NCBI GenBank assembly: GCA_004335835.1
Contig: RWJK01001731.1
Location: 426-64,425, forward strand
Source of the DNA: Scenedesmus sp. ARA3
Lineage: Eukaryota; Chlorophyta; Chlorophyceae; Sphaeropleales; Scenedesmaceae
Length of the DNA: 64,000 nucleotides
Reading direction: 5' to 3'
The position numbers and the translations under genes are program-made. A model generated the notes under the pieces. It was not told where the DNA came from, did no database searches, and saw nothing but the letters and a program-made list of their open reading frames with translations. Each line of letters starts with the position of its first letter. Positions within the stretch are counted from its first letter, which is position 1. Of this stretch, positions 34,679 through 45,892 are shown piece by piece.

Positions 34679-35821
34679 GCTCCTGCTGCACAGGAGGATG
34701 CGCGCTACCTCCTGGCCTCTGATGCTGAAGGGCAGCTGCTGGGCTACACACACTTCAGGTGATACTGCCCGCCCCCCCTGCTGCTAGCAGCAAAATGCGT
34801 GTGTGCGGCTGACAGCCCATGCTCTGGTACTGTCACTGCGCCCAGCGAAGCACCATCCCCGTCGTCGCTCGCCACAGCACACTGCGCTCTGCACTATTTG
34901 CTACTCACAGCAGCGCAGCACTTGCCGCCTGGCGCACTCACACCATGGCCAAGCGAGCATTTCTCTGTCCGCCTGCTGCCTGCTGCCCAGAGCTGCCTAA
35001 TCCTGGTGTGGCTCGTGAGCTCCTTTCAAGGCACACATGCGCATGCACCCCCTCATTGCACTGACACCCCTGCCTGCTGCTGCTCTGGCACTCACCCCTG
35101 CCCACCCCTGTCCCCCAGGTTTGAGCTGGAGGACAACCTGCTGTCTGATGACGAGCTGCAGCTGCACCGCCTGGGCAGGCACAGCAGCGTGGTGTACTGC
35201 TACGAGCTGCAGCTGGCGCCAGCCATGCACCGCAAGGGCCTGGGGCGGCGGCTGATGCAGATGCTGGAGCTGCTGGTGAGGGACTGCAGTTGTGACGGCA
35301 GCTGCTGGCTGCTGCTGTTGCTGCGTGGTGAGTCACCACTGGTGACTGCTGCGTCTCATGCGCTGCACACTGCGGGGGCTATCAGCACGTGCGCATGGCT
35401 GGCGCGTACTGCATGGTCGTGCACGGATGCCAGGCTGTATTTTATTTCACACATAGATACACTGTCATTTCAATCAGCAGAAGTAGCAGCAACCAGGCGA
35501 CAGCGCCTTTAGGATTGACCCTGCAGCAGACGCAGCTTTGGTCAATTGCTGCTTCATCGCAATGATGCATCCCCTGCTGCTGTTGCTGCTGCTGCTGTTG
35601 TTGCTGCTGCCGCTGCTACTGTGCTGCTGCAGGCGCTCAAGTTCAGCATGGACATGGTGCTGCTCACGGTGCAGCGCAGCAACAGCACGGCGCAGGCCTT
35701 CTACGAGCGCCTGGGCTACCGGCAGCACCCCACCTGCCCGGCGCGCAACGACTTTGAGGACTTTGACGGCACCGACCCGGGCCACAGGATCCTGTTCAAG
35801 GACCTGCGGCGCAAGAGCTAG
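33930..35821 (+). CDS. NAA40: N-alpha-acetyltransferase 40 (NatD), histone H4/H2A N-terminus
   Basis: Six exons, 33930-33968, 34057-34113, 34206-34412, 34694-34758, 35119-35275 and 35633-35821, close in frame to 237 residues. NAA40 acetylates the N-terminal Ser of histones H4 and H2A. The protein starts with a Lys-rich segment (ISKSEKKLKQ). The GNAT core is recognisable: LWSLFETNMKDIYTADQQKW, LLGYTHFRFELEDN, VVYCYELQLAPAMHRKGLGR (acetyl-CoA loop RKGLGRR) and VLLTVQRSNSTAQAFYERLG. The VYCYE(L/V)QL stretch and the following LGYR are diagnostic for NAA40 rather than other GNATs. The acidic insert after FRFELEDNLLSDDE is somewhat longer than in animals. The tail ends at KDLRRKS. Small, likely constitutively expressed. 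Confidence 0.92.
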
Positions 35822-36356
35822 CGCGCATAGGCCTCAGACACTGGAAGGGATACAAAGGACATTGAAAGTTGTTTGCTGGCTGGAGATGCCCTGATTTGTG
35901 ATTCAAGTACAGCAGCTGCGGCGGGTGGACCAGTATTGCAAATGGTCTGGGCCAGGATAGCCACCAGGTCCTGCACTGAGGGGGCAGAGCGACAGCAATG
36001 CTAGCATCAGGACGCAGAGTTCATCTGCTGGTTGCGTGCTGCAGCAGTGCGCACAGCGTGTCATCATCCTGGCAGCTTCATGGCTACTGACCGACCTCAG
36101 TTGTGTGTAACATGTGACAGCTGTGAGTGGTTCAAATGGTCGACCCTGCTAGGGTTTCCCAGCAGGTGTAACAGTCGGTACCACGGGAACACCCACACAG
36201 GTAGCGAGAGAACCCGAGCCACGTTGAAATGCAGTGAATCAGCTGCTTTTCTTTGCCTCGCCCTAGCAACCGTGGAGATCGCTGGTTGTCAACGGATAAA
36301 CACACAACCGTGCTGGAGCCTTTTCTGCGGAATTGTGCTGTCGTGACGAAGATCGG
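35822..36356. other. Intergenic, NAA40 3' end to F-box gene
   Basis: A TGTAA at 36106-36110 may end the NAA40 transcript. The rest should include the promoter of the F-box gene. Nothing else is recognised. Confidence 0.45.
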
Positions 36357-38179
36357 ATGCAAGACACGTGAGTATTTGCTGTTGCAATCAAACGCCAGAT
36401 TGTCCATTGAGGCGTTAAACGGTCGAATCTGACGTGCTGTATTCTGCTCACTGCTGATGGTGCTGCTGCTGCTGCTGTTACGGTTGCAGAGAAGCGGCCA
36501 TGGAGAATGCCCCTGACCCAGAACAACCAGTTCAGCTGCCTGAGGCTCTCATGCTGCACATCCTGAGCCTTCTCCCAGCAGCGCAGCAGGCCTACACAGC
36601 CAGGCGTGTCTGCAAGGCAGCATGTGCCAGGCTCCGCCACATGACAACCATCTCAGCCACCAGCGCCGACCTACCACTTGCAGCGCTTCAAGAGATGTTC
36701 CTGCACAACGCAACTAGCATGTACAAGCAGTGGCATCTGGCAGCTGCCAGGGCAGCATGCGGTGACCTGCAGGGCCTGCAGTGGCTGCACAGCAGCGGCT
36801 GCGCATGGGACGTGCGCGTGTGCAGCGCTGCAGCGCACTCCGGCGACCTGGCGCTACTGCAGTGGGCGCGCCAGCAGAGCCCGCCATGTGCTTGGAACAA
36901 GAGCACGTGCAGTGCTGCTGCGGCTGGCGGGCAGCTGGCAGTGCTGCAGTGGGTGCGGCAGCAGCGGCCGCCCTGCCCCTGGGATGAGGAGTGCTGCAGC
37001 AGCGCTGCCAAGGCAGGCCACCTGAGCCTGCTGCAGTGGGCCAGGTGAGGCGCTGCGCCTTGCTCTCCAGCAAACGTTGTTGCAAAAAATGGCTGTGCAA
37101 CTGCCGGCAGCTGTTCGCTGCGTGAGGCAGCTGGTGTGTGCATGTATCGCAGCAGCTGCATGCATGAGATGGAAGGGCATTGCGTGCATTTGCGCATGGT
37201 TGCGTGCCCGGTGTGCCTCATCCATGTGGCATAATGGACGCATATGCCGGTGCTGCTGTCACATGTGTGGTGTGTGCTGCTGCAGGGCGCAAGACCCGCC
37301 CTGCCCCTGGGGCCAGTGGGTGTGCACTGGCGCAGCTGCCAACGGCCACTTGGCGGGTGAGCTGCTGGCATCAGGCTTGCACTTGAGCCTTGCTTGACAA
37401 GGGTACAGCGTGGAGTTTTGGGCCGTGGCTGTGCTTGCATGCTGCGCTGTGGATGTTGTGTGTGTGCGCAGTGGAAGCTATGTTCATGCTTGCCTTTTTC
37501 TGCAGTGCAGTTTTGCTGCCCCAGCTTGCAGCAGGCACTGTCACTGCACAGGCACATATGAGGAGCTCTTCTAAGTGTTTGCGCTGCTTCTGCTGTTCAC
37601 CGTGCTTGTGCAGTGCTGGCGTGGGCAAGACAGGCAGGCTGCAAGTGTGACGACAGCGTGTGCACAGCAGCAGCGGGCGCAGGTCACCTGCACATCCTGC
37701 AGTGGGCGCGCTGCCAGGACCCGCCCTGCCCCTGGGGTGTTGGCGCGTGCATCGCTGCAGCACGCGAGGGCCGCCTGGGCGTACTGCAGTGGCTGAGGGG
37801 TGGCGCAGCAGCAGGCGGCCAGCAGGGAGGGCAGCCGTGTGCATGGAACGCATGGGTGTGCACAGCAGCAGCAGCTCGAGGGCACCTTGATGTCCTGCAA
37901 TGGGCGCGGCAGCAGGGGTGCCCCTGGGACGACAGTATGACAAGGTATGCAGCGCACACAGGGCAGCTGGAGGTGCTGGTGTGGGCCAGGGCGCAGGAGC
38001 CGCCTGCGCCGTGGAGTAAGGCTGCGTGCTTTGGCGCAGCAGCTGAGGGCCACCTGGAGGTGCTGCAGTGGCTGCACCAGCAGCAGTGCCCATGGAACAA
38101 GGCCTTCTGCGAGAGCATTGCGCGGCGCAATGGTCAGCTGCATGTGCTGCATTGGCTGCAGTCTCTGGACAAGAAGTGA
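36357..38179 (+). CDS. F-box protein with ankyrin-like LQW repeats
   Basis: Four exons are proposed: 36357-36367, 36490-37044, 37286-37356 and 37614-38179, in frame, for 400 residues. The 11-nt first exon ending at GTGAGT is the weakest part; translation could instead start at the Met at 36500. An F-box-like helix bundle (LPEALMLHILSLLPAAQQAY, TARRVCKAACARL) is near the N-terminus. About nine repeats of roughly 30 residues follow, each of the form W(d/n)..C..AA..GhL.hLQWaRqq.pPC. This is a divergent ankyrin-like type common in algae and protists. F-box proteins bind Skp1 in SCF ubiquitin ligases, and the repeats would choose the substrate. The substrate is unknown. Confidence 0.8.
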
Positions 38180-38608
38180 TAGTGATTCCTGGCAGAAGAC
38201 GCAGGACTGCCAGGTGGTGCCTGTGGGTGACATACTTGAAAGACACAGATGTATTACATTTCAAGTGTGGCTTCCACATAGAACTGAATGCACAACTGTG
38301 GTCTTTTGCCTCGGTTCTGCTGGTCGTGTCTTTGGTGTATATGTTCGTTGCCTGGCAGGCTATTGCGTGGCTTTCAAAACATGGCTGTTGTCCTGTTTCA
38401 CAGACACCTCTCGGGCAAGATTATAGTAGTGACGAAAGCAGTCACGATGTGATGAGTCCTGGACAGGCGAATTCCGTTACACCACACTATCTACAGCCGC
38501 TCAACGCCGCCGCCAAACACACGTGAATGCAGATTTGCACACGGGCCAGACATCAGTGGTCAATCAATCAATGGACCACTGCACTAGTGAACACCCAGTG
38601 AGTTGGTC
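38180..38608. other. Intergenic between convergent F-box and dynein genes
   Basis: This 430-bp spacer contains TTACA at 38477-38481 (TGTAA for the minus-strand dynein transcript). It also contains an open plus-strand frame ending at 38526 that encodes a hydrophobic stretch (LWSFASVLLVVSLVYMFVAW). No gene can be confirmed. Confidence 0.45.
38477..38481 (-). terminator. Poly(A) signal TGTAA of the dynein gene
   Basis: TTACA on the plus strand is TGTAA on the minus strand, 128 nt downstream of the dynein stop. It matches the usual algal poly(A) signal in position and sequence. Confidence 0.5.
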
Positions 38609-41600
38609 TCAGGCCGCCAAGTCGTCCTGCAGCAGCAGCGCCACAGACGCCAGCACCCACTTGTGCGATGACTCTGCAGTGCGCAGCGTGAAGTTGCTGA
38701 CGCCTGGTGAGTAGACGTTGGCACGCTGCATGTTGGTGTACACCGGGCACTCGTAATACCCCTCCAAGCTGTACTGCTCTGTGGTGACAGGCTTCACGTG
38801 GATGACTGGCAAGGCCTGGTGCAGCTCGTTGGGCAGCGACTCCTTCAGGACGCCCTCCTCCTTGTCCCACCTGCACGGGACGCAACGCAACACACAACAG
38901 GCAGTCAGCAATTCTGCACACTGAGCTATGGGCAACTGTCAGCCTGCGCCTGCTGCCCAAATCGAGCTTGCAAGACAATGACTACCGTCATACCAAGGAA
39001 GAAGCCATACTTTACTTGTAAGATAAAAACTGCTAGCAGCAACACAGGTGGTGCGACTGCCTACCCACCTTGCCCCCTCCAGCACCACACCGTGGATGTA
39101 GCAGCCCACTGCAGCAGGCTCTGTGACCTGCTCCACTGTCTTGCTGGTGACCTCAGTCATGAACCTCATCACATCCAGCGGCAGCTTGTTTGCGCGGGCA
39201 TATGTTTGCATCACCTGCAGCACAGCAATGCAGAACGGAAGCATGCATAAGCAAGCCAAGTCATTAGTGGCATGCTGCAACAGGGCTCTGCAGACGCAAG
39301 CTGCCCGCTGCATACAAAATATGCGCTGTGATCTGCGCTGTCATCATGTAGGGGTGTGCAGCACCATCACTGCTGCTCACCGCCGTGAGGAATGCCTTGG
39401 GGTTGAACAGGCCGCTGAGCCACACACTGTTTGGCGTGACCAGGTTGCCGGCGGTCCATGCTGCCAGCTGCTCGTAGCGCTTGAGCACGTCGTTGTACCA
39501 GGCGGCCAGGCTGAACACCTCCTGGATGCGCGTGCTCATCATGGACATCCACAGCGCAGGCACCTGCAGTCAGCCAACAGCACAGCGGGGGTAGCAGCTG
39601 TTAGGCACAAAATACTGCCACACATGGCGAGCATGCACACAAGCTGGTTTATTCAGGCCACAACATATCAGGACAGTTGCAAGAAGGCAGGACACCCAAT
39701 CCTGCCTGTGCAATGCCGATCCTGCACTGCCAGGCGCAGGTGCCCACCTGGTTGGTGGCAATGCCCTTAGCCAGCGCCTCCATCTTGTCGCTCATGTTGA
39801 GGGCTCCATCCAAGCCCAGCTGCAGCTCCTCCATGGAGCGGCGCATCTCCTCAAGCAGTGCATTCATGCGCGTGGCCTGGCAGCAGCAGCAGCAGCAGCA
39901 ATTGTGATGAAGGCTGGCCCACACAGCGCTAATAAAGGCCAGGTGCACAACAGAGCAGCACACATTCTGCTGCCGCATAACTACAGAGCATGCTCGAGTA
40001 ACATCTTCACCTGCAGAAGCTGCGCGGGGCCAGCACAGCCAATGCGCTGCTCACTCACCTCCTGCAGTGCCACCACCACGAAGGGCGTCTTCTCCTTGAT
40101 GCGCGTCTCAATCTCCAGCATGACAAACGGCTCAGGCAGCTTCTCCATGTAGTCCTTGAGCGCGGAGCGCACAGCGGACTCCGATGCGCCGCCACCACTG
40201 GCGCCTGAGCATGCACACAACCAGGAGACTCAGCAGATGTCAGCAGGCCAGGCCACTAAACACGACAAGTCAACAGTGTGCAGCAGTGGTCAGCTGAAGG
40301 CAACGCGGATCCCTGCGTACAGCATTACCTGCACCATCACATGCCCAACTTAGCTTATGCATGATAAAGCAAGCACAACCCTGCCGCCCCTGCATGTGTG
40401 TGCCCACCTGTGCTGCCACCGCTAACGTCGGTGATGGTTCTGAACAGTGTCTCCCCTAGCGATGTCAGCAGAGACAGCTCAGCGTTGGGGTGCATGCCGT
40501 ACACCACAGGGCTCTCAGCAGGCAGGGAGTTCTCAATGTACTGCTGCAGCGCCTCAAAGCTGCTGGGCAGGGGTGCCTTGAAGCCGGGTGCCAGCTCCAG
40601 TGCAGGCGTGGCCCAGCTGGAGGGGTCAGCCAGCTGGCCAGATGGCAGGATCTCTGGGCGGATCAGCACCTGCAGAATGCAATGCGAGGGTAAATGATGA
40701 GTGGGAGGCAGCAGATGTGTACAACTACATATGCAGCACAGGCACCCGGCACAGCACGGCTTGCATCTACGTGCACGGTGTGCTGCAGCTTCATGCATCC
40801 GCACAGCTGCCGTGGTGCCTCACCTGCAGGTACGTTGTGCAGCAGCGCCTGTCCATGCCATCTGTGATGTGGCCGCCGTAGAACACCTCGCCAAACATCT
40901 GCAGACAAAGAAGCAAGAGCACACAGCATGAAGTCAACACAGGAAGCAGCGTATGCATTTGCCATTGCAAAATGAATTGGCATATGCAGATGAGTCTGCG
41001 CCCCTCGCCCCCAGCCCCCGCAGCATTGAGGCTGCAGAACGAAGCGGTTGCCATTTGAACAGCACTCATTGCACTCACGTAGCGCAGGTCGTCCCAGGGG
41101 ATGTGCTCATACGCCTCCAAGTAGTTGATCAGCACATCACCGCAGGTGGTGAGGTCGCCTGTGTTGAAGGAGTAGTTGCGGCAGAAGCCCAGGCCACTGC
41201 CGCTGCCTGCAGGTGCGGCGCCACAAGGTGTACTGATTTAGAACACGCACAAGCGGATGTAGAATCAAATCTCAAGCAGCCAGTGCAAGACATATGACAC
41301 GTAACACACTACACCACACACACAGGCTAGTGCAATGTATGGCAGGCAGCATGATAAACAGCATGGGAGCTTGGCTCGCAACTTTTATACAAGGAACCTC
41401 CTGCGCACCTGTGCCAATGCCAGTGCCAAACTTCTTGCGTCCCAGCAGCAGGGAGTGGTAGAAGCACAGCCCAAACAAGATGCCCTTGTAAGCCGTGCGC
41501 TTTGCGTTGGTGCTCAGCCTTTCTTCAGCCTCTGAGCTGAAGGCAGCCAGTGCCTGCATTTGAAATTAGCAGCCACAACACAGCTAGTTTCAGCAGCAGC

Positions 41601-44600
41601 TACATGGCGATCATGTACAGCAGCAAAGTTTCACGTCACATGTCCTCAATGCATGGTCAATTAATGGGAGCATGAGGCTAAGCAAAGCATAGCCGCACTC
41701 ACGCTGCGCATGTTGGACTTCATATCTGATGGCGGCTCGTTGGAGATCTTGATGCAGGTCTGCAGGATGGACTCTGGCACAATCTTTGCCTGCAGGCACA
41801 ACCACACACAAATTAGTATGTCAGCAAGTATGCGGGCCCAGCTCCATTCAAATTCGCCGCTGCATGGCCGCCAACAGGGCTAACAGTGATCTGCGGGCAT
41901 GCAGCTGCATTTGATGTCAGCTGCTCGCCAGTTAAAGCGCAGGTATGAAGTAAGCGGGTAACTCACGTGCGGGGCTCCATTGATGGGCTCGGCACTGAAG
42001 AAGCACCTGAAGTCTGCATGCGCTGTCTCGGCTGCTATCTCCAGCTTGCGCTCCAGGCGCGGGATCCAGCCTTGCATGAGGTGCACATTGTCCAGGAACA
42101 CCCAGCCACCCTCGCGGATGTACCTGCAGCGCAGCAGCACCACATGTCAGCACACCATCAACCGTGGCAAAAAGCCTGTGTGCACAGGCTGGCTGCACTG
42201 TCAGCGCTTATAAGTTTGTTGTGGGTGCAAGCATGCTGCAGCAATACCTGCAAGTACGCTGCACATCTCTCCCTTAACATCCTGCTCAGCACATCCGCCG
42301 TCCCTTTCACTCACTTGTCCAGCACTGCCTCAGCTGGTCCTTCCTGGCCCTGGCCCATAGAGATGAGGGTGAGATTGCCAGCCTCAACTGTTTTGCCGTG
42401 CTTGTGGGCGTACGCCTCAATCTCCTTGGATGGCGAGTATCCAGGGAACAGGATGAAGAAGATGGGTGTTGCGCTGCAAGCAGGAGAGACGCACAACAAA
42501 CACATGTACTTCACCAGGGTGCCAGCTTGGCTCACATGCAGCATGTAACAGCGCTGTGAGACATAAAGCACCGCACCGCTGAGCCGGCAGGGGAGGAGAG
42601 TGAGCAAGATCTGCTGGTGTTGAGGCATGCCACGCTTGTCCCAGTGATGCCTCTGCCAGCCCCACCTGGTGCTCTCTTCCATCACAACAGCAGGGCTGAA
42701 CGCCTCTTGATTGATGTAGCGGGCACCCATGGCAGCCTCGCAGAAGCGCTGCAGGGCGTTCGTCACACGATCCGGCCGCAGCGCTCTCAGCAGCAGCAGC
42801 TGCTTGAACTCGCTGCTGCGGCACCAGTCGCCAGGCATTGGCACGCGCTCTGGTGTCTCATGCAGGCACCAGTTGTACCACTCATCAGAGCTCTTCTCGA
42901 GGTCCTTGGGCAAGTTGTTGAAGCCTGCAGGTGCACAACACAGCATGCACAGCACATATGCGGATTGTCAGACTACAGCAAGCAATGGGGCTGCCAAATG
43001 ACCGACATTAGGTTGACTACCACAACAGGCTCCACACACACTGCCAGCGAAAGCAGCAGGCACCTGTATTCTTGGTTGCTTGGATAGGCCACTCCAGCTG
43101 CTTGAACACGCAAACTGCCACTTCCCAGCTCACCTGGCACTGCTGCCAGCGCATCCACAGCCGCCCACTGGACCTCCGTCATCCACCTGCTGAGGTCGTC
43201 TGTGATCAGAGGCGGCGCGGGGCTGCGAGCGCCCTTGCACAGCGCCTCATACTCCAGCGGATCGACCTTGCCACCCCGCAGCAGGATCTGGAAGGTGAGC
43301 AGGGTCAGCACGATAAGCTTGTCGCGGTCAAACAGGCCGCGGCGCGTGTAGTTGAACACGGTGTAGGTGCAGGTGTCCAGCAGGCAGATGATGCGCGCCT
43401 CCAGCTGGTCTGGGCTCATGTCAAACTCCTCCTCGCCCTCTTCCTGGATGACCTCGCCGTTCATACTGGGAGCAGGCAGGCCACCTGGGGAGAGGCGCAA
43501 GCAGGCAGCGGCACACAGCACATCGGATACTTGTTAGCAATACAGGTGTGCTGTTGTTGGTGTGCTGATGGCAATCATCTGGCTGCTGACAGTGCATGAC
43601 CAGTTGTCTGCTTTAAGCGCGTCCTGTTATAGCTGCATGCAGTGACTGCCCAAACACTTGTAAATACAAGTAAATAGAGGCACACGCAGCCATGTTTACC
43701 TGGCCCCATATGTCCAGACTGGGCAGTGGTGCGCTTGCTGCGCTTGCCGCCCGCGTTGGAGCTCTGGCGCTTGGCCTTCTTGATGACCTCATCAAAGTCG
43801 CCCGCATTGCCTGACAGCCGCTTCTGCAGCTGCCGCAGCGTCACATGCTCCTTCTTCTTGGGGCCGCCAGGCGCCAAGTCCAGGCCACGCAAGAACACGC
43901 TGACAAACGCATTCAGGCTGTACTGGTAGAAAGCGTGGATCTTGTTCAGGCTGTTGAGCAGGAAGAACAGCATGGCTCCACGCTCCGCCACGGTCCTGTA
44001 CTTGTTGCGGCTCTCGTTGATGGCGCCCTCTGTCTCACGCGCCTCCACCACCTTCTCGCTGATCTCCGTGGCCACCCGCTTGGACTCTTCCAGGGACTCA
44101 ATCAGCGCCACATCCTCTGCAGCGGCGCAGTAGCAAGCGATGATAAGAAGGTGCAATCAAGTGGCCACTGCCGGTGCTTTGAACCTGGATGCATGGTGAA
44201 GTCCTTGCCCAGGCCATGCACCTGCAGATTTCCTGCCCTCCAGCCAGCTGCAGCATGCACGCAGAGGTGATGGCGTTTGATGCATCTGCAAATGCAGCGA
44301 CTCCAACACAAGCACGGACTGGCACATGAAGAGTCAGACTGCACCATACCTGTGATGTCGCCCTCTGCTGTTGACAGCTTGTACAACAGCTCATCTTCCA
44401 GCTGCTTCAGCTTGATGGTGAACTCAGTGTTCTGGATGATCAGCTGTGTCTTTGTCTCCTCAAGGTCTGGCCGCTCCTTGTTCACCACGAGAGCCAGCAG
44501 CTGGTCCTCCAGACCCTGCAGGCAGAGCACAAACACAGCACATCACATACAAGCAGTGCTTGTAACAGGTGTTACAACTCCGGTGTGCCAAGCACCAGGT

Positions 44601-45892
44601 GATGCGTCCTAGGCCAGCTGTGCATGAAAAACCAGGCCACTGGCAAGCGCATACATGCTGATTTTCGATTCACCTTGCGTAGCACTGCGTACCTGCTCAG
44701 TCACTGTGAAGTTGATGAGCGTGGTCTCAGCCTGGATCTCTGGCGGGTAGTGCGGGTTGGACAGCTTGGTGTGCAGGAAGAGCTTGAAGTTCTTGTTGTA
44801 CTCGACGTCCTTGTCACCCAGCTTGACATACATGTTGCGGCCCTTCTTGAATGTGGACCTGGGGTATGCAGGCAGGCAGGCGGTTGAGTGTTAGCTTAAT
44901 CCCTGCCATCGCCGCTCGCATCGTATTACCAGCACAGACAAGGCTAAGCTTGTGGGCAAGCTGTGCACAGATGTGACGCTGCTGGAAACCTACCTTGTGA
45001 TCACTGGGTTGAGCACTGCATCGATGGACTCGCCCATGTTCTCAATGAGAACTGAGTGGCCGTTTTCAACAGCGCGCTCCATCACAGTCATCATGTTGTC
45101 TGCGCCCATGCGGATGACCTGCGCAGATAGGCATGGCAGCCAAAACAATTGCACGCATCAGCGTTTGCAAGGCTGCTGCAGTGGTGATGCTCCATGGGCA
45201 ATAATAAATACCTATCTACAACCCAGTGAACACAGGTCACAGGAGACCCGTTGTGCTGCTGGCAGCGCAGCAGTACAGCTGCCAACAGCAGAATGCTGCT
45301 GTCAATGCTGCTGCTTGAGCTGGATCACAGACCTGCAGGTTGTTCTTGCTCTCGCGCTCCTTGATCCAGACCACACCCTGCAGCTGTGGGTCCATCATCA
45401 GCGGCCAGCGCTCGCTGTTGGTGAGGATGGTGCCGTTCTGCACGCTGGTGGGGTCAGAAGGCAGGCCCTGGCGCACCCAGCTAGCAACAAGCGCATTGTC
45501 AACCAGTAGGGACAGCGGATCTGCAGGGCCGCATGGCAGCACCAGCAAACACGCAGTCAGAATATGTGTGTTAGCAGCATGGATAGCGGCACCCACCACC
45601 AGCGCCTGTTGAGCATGCATAGCAAGAGCTATGCACAAGTGGCTGTGCTGGGCTCAGTTACTGCTTAGTGCTGCTTTTCCAGAAGAGATGCACCCACCGG
45701 TGATGCCCTCTGTCATTGGCATGCCCCTGTCAGACAGGAACTTGATCCACTCCTTGATCAGGCCAGCCCTGAACTTGCTGGTGAAGGGTCCAGCGTACGA
45801 GACAAACGCAGATGCCAGCAACATGTCGCCAGTCACCACATCATAGTTCTGCCGCAGCGTGTCCACAGTCCTGGCCCAGCGTTCACCTGCAA
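38609..45892 (-). other. Dynein AAA5, AAA6 and C-terminal domain
   Basis: Landmarks: [118 protein letters not shown] and [20 protein letters not shown]. The C-terminal domain ends with [20 protein letters not shown] and [15 protein letters not shown]. Between [17 protein letters not shown] and [20 protein letters not shown] is a charged insertion (KRSKRTTAQ..., EEGEEEFDM) on exons 43860-43700 and 43490-43400. Confidence 0.88.

Noticed and set aside
36120..36200. Possible tRNA-like fold
   Set aside because: No cloverleaf with a proper acceptor stem and T-loop could be drawn; no other convincing tRNA or rRNA was found in the window.
36688..37557. 289-residue minus-strand open frame
   Set aside because: It is the shadow of the F-box/ankyrin-like repeats on the opposite strand and lacks any recognisable motif.
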